In this document: positions 48,241 to 55,813 of the stretch, piece after piece
Layout of the letters: the number at the start of each line of letters is the position of its first letter
Numbering within the stretch: position 1 is the stretch's first letter
Source of the DNA: Phycisphaeraceae bacterium
GTDB taxonomy: Bacteria; Planctomycetota; Phycisphaerae; Phycisphaerales; Phycisphaeraceae
Length of the DNA stretch: 64,000 bases
Direction of reading: 5' to 3'
Assembly: GCA_029260615.1 (NCBI GenBank)
Contig: JAJDCX010000049.1
Span: forward strand, 20,971-84,970
Program-made: the position numbers and the translations under genes
Notes under the pieces: generated by a model
Told to the model about the DNA's origin: nothing
Database searches by the model: none
The model's input: only the letters and a program-made list of their open reading frames with translations

Positions 48241-49833
48241 CTACCCCGACGCACTAAGATGCTTCGTTAACACGTCCCGAAAAACCTCGCACGGCGCCTC
48301 TTCCCCCGTCCACATTGTGAACTGTGCCGCCGCCTGACGCACAAACATCTCCGTCCCCGGGATCGTCGCACACCCCGCATCCGCCGCGACGCGCAACAAC
48401 GCCGTCTGCACCGGGTTGTAAATCGTGTCGAACACCACCACCCCCGGGCCAAAACCCTTCGGCAACTCCTCACCCGCACCGGGCAACGGCGAAGCATCGA
48501 CATCAGGATGCATCCCGATCGGCGTACAGTTGATATACACATCCGCCTCACAGCCAGACAACTCCGCCAACGGCTTCGCCTCCGCACCAAACTGCCCCGC
48601 CAACGCCTCCGCCCGCCCAACCGTGCGGTTGTACACCGTGACACCCGCACCGTACTCCGTGAACCCCGCAACCACCGCCCGCGCCGCGCCCCCAGCACCG
48701 ATCACCGCAACACGCCTGCCTGCCAACTCATCACGCTTAATCTTCAACCCGTCACACACCGCATCCAACGCACCCGCGTAATCCGTGTTGCACGCATACA
48801 ACGAGCCGTCCTCACGCACATGCAACGTGTTCGCCGCACCGATACGCTCCGCCAACGATTCAATCTCACCGCCCTGCTCTTTCACAAACCGCAACAGGTT
48901 TTCCTTATGCGGGATCGTCACACTCGCCCCACCAAAGTGCAACGCCGGCTCACCAATCCAACTCGACACCGTCGCCTTAAAATGCTCGTACTCCGGCGGG
49001 ATCGGCATCGGCAGATAAACACCATTCACTCCCGCCTCACCAAACCCCGCGTTATGAATCGCAGGACTCATCGAGTGCCCCACCGGAAAACCGATCACCC
49101 CAAATACCCGTGTCTCCGCATCAAGTGAATCCCAGCGATATAGATTTTTAATCTCACTCAGCGTCGGCTGCCCCGGTGCCGTGCCGTCCGACTCATCAAT
49201 CGAAGCAAACGTCAGCAGCGCACCAAACTTCTTCGCCAGCACACGCGACGCCAACCCGTACTCTCCCATACACAACGCAACCATCGGCTTAACCTGCTGA
49301 CGGATCAACTCAAACGCCTCAAGATTGTCTCGCAACGACCGCGCACGCCACGCCACCTTCACCACCCGGCAAAGCGAAGCATCCGCCATCTCCTTGATCT
49401 TCCGCAACAAGTCGCTTGGCCGACCCCCAAAGTCGTGGCTCGACAGGATCAACCCCGTGTCCGTCTCCCTGGGCCGACCCGGGTCATCCACAACCAACCC
49501 GATCTTCTGCCGAAGGTTCGCCGACCTCTGATAAGCCAACAGTTCCAAATCAATATACACAGGCTTACGCACCCCCAGCCCCGCGTGCTCCAACACGCTC
49601 AGCCGGGTCTGCTCATCCCCGTCATACGCCCCGCCCTCCCATGTAGGCCGACACGTGATGATGCAAGGCAACGCCGACCGCTGAACCAGTTCGGTCACAG
49701 CCTCAGGCTCATCCGTAAACGTATCAATCCGGAACTCCACCAAGTCCGCCCCCAGCTCCGCAGCCCGCACAGCCGCAGCAAGGGCCTGCTCCAGATCAGT
49801 CACAGTAATCGCAGCGGTAAGCTTGGTCATCAA
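48241..49833 (-). CDS. aroDE: Bifunctional 3-dehydroquinate dehydratase (type I) / shikimate dehydrogenase
   Basis: 530 residues, two consecutive steps of the shikimate pathway in one chain, as in plants and some planctomycetes or chlamydiae. N-terminal type I dehydratase (about 1-235): LVEFRIDTF, SSHDF with H133, and the Schiff-base lysine K159 in RVVKVAWRA. C-terminal dehydrogenase (about 250-530): FGVIGFPVGHSMSPAIHN, GGASVTIPHKENLL with the catalytic lysine, ACNTDYAGAL, and the NADP motif VAVIGAGGAARAVVAGF, then INCTPIGMHP. Two Met codons begin the protein; either may be used. It is transcribed away from the barstar-like gene. GC-rich, complete. Confidence 0.93.
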   Translation of the reverse strand: MMTKLTAAITVTDLEQALAAAVRAAELGADLVEFRIDTFTDEPEAVTELVQRSALPCIITCRPTWEGGAYDGDEQTRLSVLEHAGLGVRKPVYIDLELLAYQRSANLRQKIGLVVDDPGRPRETDTGLILSSHDFGGRPSDLLRKIKEMADASLCRVVKVAWRARSLRDNLEAFELIRQQVKPMVALCMGEYGLASRVLAKKFGALLTFASIDESDGTAPGQPTLSEIKNLYRWDSLDAETRVFGVIGFPVGHSMSPAIHNAGFGEAGVNGVYLPMPIPPEYEHFKATVSSWIGEPALHFGGASVTIPHKENLLRFVKEQGGEIESLAERIGAANTLHVREDGSLYACNTDYAGALDAVCDGLKIKRDELAGRRVAVIGAGGAARAVVAGFTEYGAGVTVYNRTVGRAEALAGQFGAEAKPLAELSGCEADVYINCTPIGMHPDVDASPLPGAGEELPKGFGPGVVVFDTIYNPVQTALLRVAADAGCATIPGTEMFVRQAAAQFTMWTGEEAPCEVFRDVLTKHLSASG

Positions 49834-49963
49834 CCGTAAGGTACCGGCGAGACCCCCACCCAGCCAATGACACCCACCAAGTTCCCCACCCCGAAACCCT
49901 CAAACAAGTGTGCTCACCCCCCTCTTCTTTTCGATCCCAGCCCCTTTTATTTCTCTCTGGCCC

Positions 49964-50362
49964 CTATGCAAGAATAACACATACCTCCGTCGGGTCGCCA
50001 CAGGTGTACTTTGGCTCGCAAATTGTTTCGGCCATTTGAACCAGAGTATCTACCGCATCTTCGTACTCGTCAGGCACCGTTTTAGCCATCACGCTTGAAT
50101 CCTTCCATATGATTAAGACTCTCTTGGCGGTAAGGTCGTCTATACCTCCCCACAATGAGTCTTCCAGCCCATCCCAACTTCTATTAGACTCAAGAGGTGG
50201 ATTCATTGGAAAGTTTTCACGTAGATAATCGAAGTAAGAGTCTCGGCCCTCTATTTTAGATCCATCTATCTCGAAAACATCCCACCCTTCAAGCTCAGCG
50301 GCCTGAATAATTGTTTCGGATTCAGAACTCTCGATACGAAATATGCCTTGTTTTAGGTTCAT
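49964..50362 (-). CDS. Barstar-like protein (orphan ribonuclease inhibitor)
   Basis: 132 residues. Barstar proteins inhibit barnase-type RNases. Seen: an early strand (FRIESSESETIIQAAELEGWDVFEIDGSKI, only the general barstar pattern), then SYFDYLRENFPMNPP and the signature NRSWDGLEDSLWG, followed by RVLIIWKD. It is AT-richer than the adjacent genes. No barnase gene is seen on either side within several kb. The Met at 50362 was chosen because the first strand follows directly. It could serve as immunity to a toxin of another cell, which is inference. Confidence 0.65.
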   Translation of the reverse strand: MNLKQGIFRIESSESETIIQAAELEGWDVFEIDGSKIEGRDSYFDYLRENFPMNPPLESNRSWDGLEDSLWGGIDDLTAKRVLIIWKDSSVMAKTVPDEYEDAVDTLVQMAETICEPKYTCGDPTEVCVILA

Positions 50363-50468
50363 CAGTATCACTTTCGAATTTACACCAATATAAAGCACTC
50401 GTTTGTATCGTTCATGGTAGTACCATAGTGCGAAAAGAAAAGGGGGAAAAGAAAGAGGGCGAGTACAT

Positions 50469-50588
50469 CTATTCGTGTCGGGGTCGGCCGCGGCGGATGC
50501 TCTCGCAGATGGCTTTGAGTTCCTTCATGTTCAGCGGCTGGTTGACCAGGCGGCGCAGTGCCGGGGCGACCGTCAAAAATGTACACAT
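50469..50588 (-). pseudogene. Short fragment resembling a protein C-terminus
   Basis: 39 codons ending in TAG. RRLVNQPLNMKELKAICESI looks like authentic protein sequence rather than chance, and GC bias agrees, but no start or body is present upstream. Either a decayed gene or a micro-protein; low certainty. Confidence 0.22.
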
Positions 50589-50675
50589 CCTCTTTTTTTC
50601 GCGCCCCGATTTTGAGCCGGGGGACACACCGACTCGGGGCCATGTGTTTCCGGGGATACGTAAGAGAAGGCGCGC

Positions 50676-50723
50676 GGCTCGGTCGGGTTGCCGGGGGAAG
50701 GCATCACTTTGCCCGACCGAGCC
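50676..50723 (-). terminator. 12-bp hairpin after the DUF1330-type gene
   Basis: GGCTCGGTCGGG (50676-50687) pairs exactly with CCCGACCGAGCC (50712-50723), loop 24. It begins 19 bases after the stop of the minus-strand gene at 50743 and may act as a terminator or mRNA end-stabiliser, though no T-run follows. Confidence 0.5.
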
Positions 50724-50742
50724 CGCCGCCTCAATCAGGGCA

Positions 50743-51522
50743 TTACTGCTTGAACACAAACTCCGACTCGACCGCGTACAGCCGGTCCGCCGCCAACGCC
50801 CGGTGATAACCCACCGCCTTGAACTCCTCGGAATCAAACCACGCCTGCTTCACCGCGACACTCGGCCACTCGATAAAACCAACCGTATCGGGCCGAAAGT
50901 GGTAGCCCTCCGGCGAGCCGACAATGTTAAACTTCACAGGAAACACCACCCCATGGCTCGCGAGCCACGGCCCAGCAACCTCGAAGTACTGCTGCAGGTG
51001 CGCACCGTTGTGCCGATTGATCCATCCACCAAAAAACTCGTACACACGGTCCTCACGGATCGTGACCGCCGTGGTCTCAGCCACATCCAGATAAATCATC
51101 TTGGCCGAGTCCAGCATGCTGTCGCGGACGGCGCGGAGCTTAATAAACTGCGGGTCCGCGTCGAACCGCTCCTTGGCTTCCAGGCTGGGCCACTCGAAGA
51201 AGCCCCAAAGGCCCGCGTCGTCTTCCCCAAGCTCAACCCGGGTGACCTTGAACAAGCCCAACGGCTTCATCCCATAAGACATCGCAAGCGGCATCACCTG
51301 GCTGAAATACTCTTCATTGAGCCGGGTTTCCATCCCCGGGGTGATCTTGATAAACGCCGCCTCGATCAGCTTGCCCTGCTCGAACGTGATCTGCGTCTGC
51401 TTAACCTCCGCCCCCATCGAGGCAGCGCCGGGATGTTGACTCTCCTGAGCCATCACCGCCTGACCCAGGGTGACAACCAGAAGGCAGGCTAGCTGCGAAA
51501 GACTACGAAATTTCATCTGCAT
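50743..51522 (-). CDS. Secreted protein with two DUF1330/NIPSNAP-like dimeric alpha-beta-barrel domains
   Basis: 259 residues. A signal peptide (LSQLACLLVVTLGQAVMA-Q) is followed by two related ferredoxin-like domains: KLIEAAFIKITPGMETRLNEEYFSQV...GLWGFFEWPSLEAKERFDADPQF (about 50-130) and TAVTIREDRVYEFFGGWINRHNGAHLQQYFEV...DTVGFIEWPSVAVKQAWFDSEEF (about 150-240). The parallel FFEWPS and FIEWPS blocks show an internal duplication. Such domains form dimers; function here is unknown, but export is clear. It lies downstream of the small secreted peptide and the MarR gene. Confidence 0.68.
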   Translation of the reverse strand: MQMKFRSLSQLACLLVVTLGQAVMAQESQHPGAASMGAEVKQTQITFEQGKLIEAAFIKITPGMETRLNEEYFSQVMPLAMSYGMKPLGLFKVTRVELGEDDAGLWGFFEWPSLEAKERFDADPQFIKLRAVRDSMLDSAKMIYLDVAETTAVTIREDRVYEFFGGWINRHNGAHLQQYFEVAGPWLASHGVVFPVKFNIVGSPEGYHFRPDTVGFIEWPSVAVKQAWFDSEEFKAVGYHRALAADRLYAVESEFVFKQ

Positions 51523-51654
51523 AACAGTTTTTCCTATTGTGTTAGGGAAGGTGTAAAAAACTTAAAGGTAGGTACGGATTTAGCGGGTGCATTGATCTGC
51601 TTGAGATCAGCCACACCCGCCACCAAGGCGGGTACACCCCGGAAGCATTCAATT

Positions 51655-51692
51655 AAAAGGCCCCTGCCGAACTCAGTGATCGCCCGGCAGGG
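51655..51692 (-). terminator. Terminator of the small secreted-peptide gene
   Basis: Minus strand: CCCTGCCG (complement of 51685-51692) pairs with CGGCAGGG (complement of 51662-51669), followed by CCTTTTAA. It is 17 bases beyond the stop at 51709. Confidence 0.75.
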
Positions 51693-51708
51693 ACCAGAGG
51701 GGGGTCAT

Positions 51709-51909
51709 TTACTTCTCGCAGACGCGACCACAATCAGGCTTCGGCTTCGGCTTGCTTTCCGAGCCTGAATCGTCGCTAACGTCCTGCACAACCGGGCCGG
51801 CCAACAGAGCCTGCGTCGCGCCGCCAACGCTTAAGGCTCCAAACAACGCCAACCCGCCAACAAGGGCAAACGTCGGTATCCGGCCTCGCAAAGTTCCAAG
51901 TGTCTTCAT
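51709..51909 (-). CDS. Small secreted peptide, unknown
   Basis: 66 residues. N-terminal hydrophobic signal or anchor (TFALVGGLALFGALSVGG, about 13-30), then a short polar tail ending with acidic residues and KPKPKPDCGRVCEK, with two cysteines spaced for a disulphide. The ATG at 51909 has AAGGA 8 bases upstream. It is transcribed from a strong promoter (51993-52021) and has its own terminator, so it is expressed independently. Function unknown. Confidence 0.6.
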   Translation of the reverse strand: MKTLGTLRGRIPTFALVGGLALFGALSVGGATQALLAGPVVQDVSDDSGSESKPKPKPDCGRVCEK

Positions 51910-51980
51910 GGGGCAATTCCTTTGAAATAGAGAACAAGAGACGCCCGGCCACACGGCCAGACCAACTGACATACAAAACA

Positions 51981-52025
51981 ATGGTATTGTCAACTATACG
52001 GACCAACGATGGTACAGTCAACTAT
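51981..52025. promoter_or_regulatory. Direct repeat, likely regulator-binding site
   Basis: ATGGTATTGTCAACTAT (51981-51997) and ATGGTACAGTCAACTAT (52009-52025) are identical at 15 of 17 positions, with starts 28 bases apart, and each covers one end of the promoter. The adjacent MarR gene is the obvious candidate for the bound regulator. Confidence 0.55.
51993..52021 (-). promoter_or_regulatory. Sigma-70-type promoter for the secreted-peptide gene
   Basis: Minus strand TTGACT (complement of 52016-52021), 17-base spacer, TATAGT (complement of 51993-51998). Near-consensus. The start of transcription should be about 51986, giving a leader of about 77 bases. Confidence 0.65.
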
Positions 52026-52150
52026 TATTCCATCAATTTCAAGGGCCCCCAAAAAACCTCGCCAGATAAACACGCCCCACGACTACCAACCGACCCCAGC
52101 CCCATCACACCACAGACACCCCCCGTCGCCACAACCCCCCGATCGCGTAT

Positions 52151-52630
52151 TTATCGGCGGCGACGCTTGGCGGGCTTAGGCATATCCTCCGCACCCAGCC
52201 CCCCCAACGCCTCGCTGAGCTTACGGATCGACCGCAGCAAAGACCGCACCTCCGCGTCAGACAAAGCCTCATCCACCGCCCGATGGATCAACTCCGCATG
52301 AGGGTCCGAATCAACCGCCATCGCCCGCCCCGCAGCCGTCGGCACCAACGCCACACGCGTCCGGTTCTCCTCATCCGCCTTACGCTTGACCAACCCCCGC
52401 TCCTCAAACTGCCGGATCATCCGCGAGAGGTTCGACGCATCGATCCCCATCATCCGCGCAATCTGCGACGGCGACGTCTGCCCGTGCGTCAGGTGATACA
52501 AAAACTCCGACTGGCTGGGCGTCAGATCCAACGGCTCAAGCAGCCTCGCCGAACACGCCGTGATCTCCCGGCTAAGCAAACGGATCTTGCACGGGATCGA
52601 ACTGGCGTCTTTTACAGAAGTGCGTGACAT
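52151..52630 (-). CDS. MarR-family transcriptional regulator
   Basis: 159 residues, winged-helix dimeric repressor. Seen: LTPSQSEFLYHLTHGQTSPSQIARMMGIDASNLSRMIRQFEERGLVKRK as the helix-turn-helix and wing start, ADEENRTRVALVPTAAGRAM as the wing, and a C-terminal dimerisation helix, then a basic tail (PKPAKRRRR). Located upstream of the secreted-peptide and DUF1330-type genes, on the same strand. The two 17-base repeats over the peptide promoter probably are its operators. The ligand is unknown. Confidence 0.88.
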   Translation of the reverse strand: MSRTSVKDASSIPCKIRLLSREITACSARLLEPLDLTPSQSEFLYHLTHGQTSPSQIARMMGIDASNLSRMIRQFEERGLVKRKADEENRTRVALVPTAAGRAMAVDSDPHAELIHRAVDEALSDAEVRSLLRSIRKLSEALGGLGAEDMPKPAKRRRR

Positions 52631-53193
52631 GATCGAAGGTTCGCTGCTAACAGAAAATCACGGCCGTACAGCCGCCACCGACTTTAACAGCCTTGCCCCC
52701 CACGATCCAGAACGACCGCTACCAAACACTCAAAATCCCCAGCCCACCGGCTTAGAACCGGGGATACCGGGGGCACCACGCGAAAACAGCCTTCAACCCG
52801 CACAACCACAGACATCTCGCCGAACCCGCAAAGCCCGCTGCGCATAAACAGCCGACTCAACCACCCGACCCGACATCGCCGACAGCAACTGCTTGTGCCG
52901 AAGCCTCGCAACCAGCGATTTGGCCCGTTGCCGACGGCTAACAGGGGCGGGTGACACACCAAGATCAGCAGGCTTACTAACAATAATACTCATAACTCAA
53001 TCGATCCAGCTAAAGGGCCACACGAAACAGGGTTTGCCCATGCCTAACACACACAAGGCAAGATTTGTTCCTACGCCCAACCCAACCCCCCGGTTCGCCG
53101 ACCCGCCCCTCCCCCGCTAAGCTGTCCGCCCAAAGACACCCCCGGCCCCGGCAGCGTCTACACCCCGTTAAACAACCAAAGAAAACCCGACCC
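52631..53193. other. Spacer with weak coding evidence
   Basis: 563 bases. It includes the small frame at 52793-52993 (listed separately), a G-tract phrase ACCGGGGATACCGGGGGCACC at 52757-52777, and C-rich DNA. Other open frames on both strands lack starts or composition of real genes. Confidence 0.5.
52793..52993 (-). CDS. Possible small basic protein
   Basis: 66 codons beginning MSIIVSKPADLG, rich in Arg, Ala, Val and Ser, with a helical middle (RRQRAKSLVARLRHKQLLSAM). Codon choice fits a real gene, but the ribosome site is weak and I recognise no family. It may be a short regulator-like peptide or chance. Confidence 0.3.
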   Translation of the reverse strand: MSIIVSKPADLGVSPAPVSRRQRAKSLVARLRHKQLLSAMSGRVVESAVYAQRALRVRRDVCGCAG

Positions 53194-54576
53194 ATGCCCG
53201 ATATCCAACCCATCCCGGCTGTCACCTTCTCTACACAGCACACCAACGACCTCTCCGACCGCATCGCACCGCCCTACGACGTCTTGGATCATGCATCCAA
53301 AGGCCGACTCCTCGCCGCCAGCCCAAACAACATCAGCGTCATCGACCTCCCGCACCTCCCCGCCAAAACCGTCGGGCCCGATGAAGCCTACCTCGGTGCA
53401 GGCAACACCTACCGCCAATGGCTCGACCAAGGCGTCCTGGTCCGCCAAGACACCCCCGCCTTCTTCGTCTACCAGCAGACCTATACCGTCACCGGGGGCG
53501 TCGGGGGAACCGGGGGAACCGGGGGAACCGGGAACTCCGGGGGCACGACCTTCAAACGCCGAGGCATCATCGCCAACGTCAAGGTCCAGCCCTTCGGCCC
53601 ATCACCCGACGGCCAAGGCGGCATCCACCCACACGAACAAACCTTCAGCGCCGCCAAAGAAGACCGACTCAAACTCATGCGCGCCACCCAGGCCCAGCTC
53701 TCCCCGATCTTCGGCCTCTACTCCGACCCCGACAAAGCAATCGAAACCCTACTCGCCAACGTCATCGACTCATCCCAACCCACCTTCACCGGCAAGACCC
53801 AGGACGACGGCGTGCTGCACGAAACCTGGGCCGTCGATGACGACCAACGCGTCACAGCATTCCAACAAGCCATCCAAGCCAAAGACCTCTTCATCGCCGA
53901 CGGCCACCACCGATATAACACCGCACTGAACCACTTCAACGAACTCACCGCACAAAACAAGCCCGTCGGCAACGCCGCCTACTGCCTCTTCGTCCTCATC
54001 TCCATGCAAGACCCCGGCATGATCGTCCTGCCCACCCACCGCGTCCTGGGCAACATGCCAAACTTCAACATGCAAGCCTTCAAAAAAGCCGCCCAAGGCA
54101 AACTCGAAATCACGCCACTCCCGGGGACCGACCCCGCACAACTCGAACAAGCCCTCGCCGACTGCGACCACCCCCACGCCATCGGCCTGTACGACCCGTC
54201 CAACCTAAACGCCCCCCTATCCATCGCCACCACCCTCGACAACGACCCACTAAAAACCACCCACCCCAACCAATCCGACGCCTGGCGGCAGCTCGATGTA
54301 GCCATCGTCCAACACCTGATCGTCGAACAGATCTGCCAACCTGATTTCGTTGCCCCCGGAAGTTCAGGCGAAGCGGTGACATGGAAGTTCCCCCACCAGA
54401 TCGCCCAACTCAAAGAACTCGCCGACACCGACGCCTACCAGCTGGGCCTGGTCCTCCGCGCCACCCCACTAGACAGCGTCCGCCAAGTCTCCGAAGCCGG
54501 CGAACTGATGCCCCAGAAAAGCACCTTCTTCTACCCCAAACTCGCCACCGGCCTGGCCATCAATCCACTGGATTGA
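53194..54576 (+). CDS. DUF1015 family protein
   Basis: 460 residues. Seen: an initial DRIAPPYDVLDHASKGRLL, the NISVIDLPHLP segment, IHPHEQTFSAAKEDRLKLMRA, and the diagnostic FIADGHHRYNTAL (GHHRY at 237-241). DUF1015 proteins occur near serine or phosphoserine metabolism; no such neighbour exists here. A 17-residue glycine-threonine insertion (GGVGGTGGTGGTGNSGG, residues 101-117) from a G-tract tandem repeat interrupts a normally compact loop. Start at 53194 was chosen because the conserved part begins there. Confidence 0.85.
   Translation: MPDIQPIPAVTFSTQHTNDLSDRIAPPYDVLDHASKGRLLAASPNNISVIDLPHLPAKTVGPDEAYLGAGNTYRQWLDQGVLVRQDTPAFFVYQQTYTVTGGVGGTGGTGGTGNSGGTTFKRRGIIANVKVQPFGPSPDGQGGIHPHEQTFSAAKEDRLKLMRATQAQLSPIFGLYSDPDKAIETLLANVIDSSQPTFTGKTQDDGVLHETWAVDDDQRVTAFQQAIQAKDLFIADGHHRYNTALNHFNELTAQNKPVGNAAYCLFVLISMQDPGMIVLPTHRVLGNMPNFNMQAFKKAAQGKLEITPLPGTDPAQLEQALADCDHPHAIGLYDPSNLNAPLSIATTLDNDPLKTTHPNQSDAWRQLDVAIVQHLIVEQICQPDFVAPGSSGEAVTWKFPHQIAQLKELADTDAYQLGLVLRATPLDSVRQVSEAGELMPQKSTFFYPKLATGLAINPLD
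53491..53545 (+). repeat. In-frame 9-base tandem repeat (GGGGGAACC units)
   Basis: Three units GGGGGAACC follow a GGGGGCGTC unit, with GGGAACTCC and GGGGG after. Each is 9 bases, so copy-number change would keep the frame and lengthen a Gly-Thr loop in the DUF1015 protein. Confidence 0.75.
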
Positions 54577-54604
54577 TACACGCCCGAAAGACCCTGGATT
54601 AATT

Positions 54605-55489
54605 CTAATACGTTAGCATCAAACGATCAGTCACTTCATGCCCTTCAAGGCTCCGCCCATTCATCTGGAATCGTTTGAGCATCGACCGCCCCACATGGAT
54701 GGACAGCTCTCGTTCAAATAAACCCTCTGGGATCGGCAGGTCGCAGACCGTGCTGCCAGACTTCTTGGTCCCGTCAATGCTCAGAACAACAAATACCCCG
54801 CGTTCTTTGCATTCCACTATCTGATCGAACAATTGGTTGAGGTTGAAATCCTGCGCCCCGTAGAGGATCGCCTGCGAGTGACTGTAAGGTGGATCGCAGT
54901 AGATAAGATCACCGCTCTTGGCATGGGACATCACCTCCCGGTAATCCGCCAAAAGGAAAGAACTCCCCGTTAGCCTACGGCTCCACTCATCTACACGCCG
55001 TGAAAATGATTCCGGTGGGATCGGCTTGTGTGGCCCACATGGCGTCGACATGTACCCATCCGCTTTGCGGAATCGTATCACGCCCCCATAGCACGATCGC
55101 GTGAGGAACAAGAAATCCGCCCCGTTAGGATTGGCATTATACGACGCCTTTATCTCCTCATACCGCTCCTTGTGTTCGCCAGACGTGACATACTCCCACC
55201 GCTCGCTATACCAGCCTTTGACCAAGGAGGGGTCGGCCTTAAGAGTCTGCCAAATCTCGATAAGCGGCGCAAAGGTATCCGAGCCGATGCCGAACTTAGG
55301 CGCAACCGTCGAAAGAATGGAGGCACTACCCACAAATACATCGTAGAACGTCCCATACTCTGCGGGGAAGTACGAACTGATCTTCTCCGCCATCTTGTAC
55401 TTATTGCCGATCCATTTCAGCAAAGAGCCCTTGCTGGGACGGGAGTACGTCCGTGACGTTTGCCTGAATAGGTGTGTCTGCGTACTCAT
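54605..55489 (-). CDS. Dam-type (D12 class) adenine-N6 DNA methyltransferase
   Basis: 294 residues. Modification enzyme of the locus. Seen: KWIGNKYKM near residue 25 (usually KWAGGK), motif I-like DVFVGSASIL at 50-59, CYGGVIRFRKADG, and motif IV DPPY at 189-192 with SH following; later SIDGTKK. The order FxGxx before DPPY is the alpha-class arrangement. It is divergent from the controller/nuclease pair, and its start lies near the operator repeats, so it is likely regulated by the controller. AT-richer than the neighbours, consistent with a mobile restriction-modification system. The recognised site cannot be read from the sequence. Confidence 0.88.
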   Translation of the reverse strand: MSTQTHLFRQTSRTYSRPSKGSLLKWIGNKYKMAEKISSYFPAEYGTFYDVFVGSASILSTVAPKFGIGSDTFAPLIEIWQTLKADPSLVKGWYSERWEYVTSGEHKERYEEIKASYNANPNGADFLFLTRSCYGGVIRFRKADGYMSTPCGPHKPIPPESFSRRVDEWSRRLTGSSFLLADYREVMSHAKSGDLIYCDPPYSHSQAILYGAQDFNLNQLFDQIVECKERGVFVVLSIDGTKKSGSTVCDLPIPEGLFERELSIHVGRSMLKRFQMNGRSLEGHEVTDRLMLTY

Positions 55490-55524
55490 ATAAAATCCAA
55501 TTTTACCCAATCACACATACGAAC

Positions 55525-55558
55525 ATATCCCAATTATGGATATCCGTCAAGCGGATAT
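55525..55558. promoter_or_regulatory. Tandem operator palindromes of the controller protein
   Basis: Four half-sites in a row: ATATCC (525-530), GGATAT (538-543), ATATCCG (540-546) and CGGATAT (552-558). They form two overlapping palindromes, with centres 15 bases apart, between the divergent methylase and controller starts. This arrangement is what controller proteins of type II restriction-modification systems bind. Confidence 0.7.
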
Positions 55559-55573
55559 AGCCTTCATTTGAAA

Positions 55574-55813
55574 ATGGAACGGTCAACCTATTCTCTCAAA
55601 GGACAACGGCTTCAGGAACTGCTCCGACAGGTCCGCGAGGAGGCGGGGCTGCGCCAAGTGGACTTGGCTGAAAAGATTGGCCATCCACAATCCTTTGTCA
55701 GTAAATACGAGTGCGGCGATCGCTGTTTGGACTTACTTGAATTAGAACAGATCTGTAATGCACTGGGGATTTCCTTGTCGGAATTTGTCCGCCGTTACGA
55801 AAAGGCTAAGTAA
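55574..55813 (+). CDS. Controller (C) protein, XRE-type helix-turn-helix
   Basis: 79 residues. Seen: one lambda-repressor-like HTH (LRQVREEAGLRQVDLAEKIGHPQSFVSKYECGDRCLDLLELEQICNALGI), where LAEKIGHPQSFVSKYECG is the DNA-reading part. Size, position between methylase and nuclease and overlap with the nuclease gene (TAATG) are those of C proteins, which first activate and then repress the restriction gene and delay nuclease expression in a new host. The operator palindromes lie 16 bases upstream of the start, so the transcript may be leaderless or short. Role inferred from context; DNA binding is certain from the domain. Confidence 0.85.
   Translation: MERSTYSLKGQRLQELLRQVREEAGLRQVDLAEKIGHPQSFVSKYECGDRCLDLLELEQICNALGISLSEFVRRYEKAK

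Larger units (their letters stand above)
50363..50742. other. Spacer with a gene fragment and a stable hairpin
   Basis: 380 bases. The 50363-50460 part is AT-rich and includes a purine run (GAAAAGAAAAGGGGG...); 50469-50588 has a short open frame that looks like the end of a real protein; 50676-50723 holds a 12-bp stem. No complete gene is visible. Confidence 0.55.

Noticed and set aside
53491..53545. Possible CRISPR-like or regulatory array
   Set aside because: The repeats are adjacent 9-base units without spacers, inside a coding frame; no CRISPR array is visible anywhere in the window.
54110..54428. Minus-strand frames opposite the DUF1015 gene
   Set aside because: Antisense shadows; the plus strand carries the diagnostic GHHRY motif.
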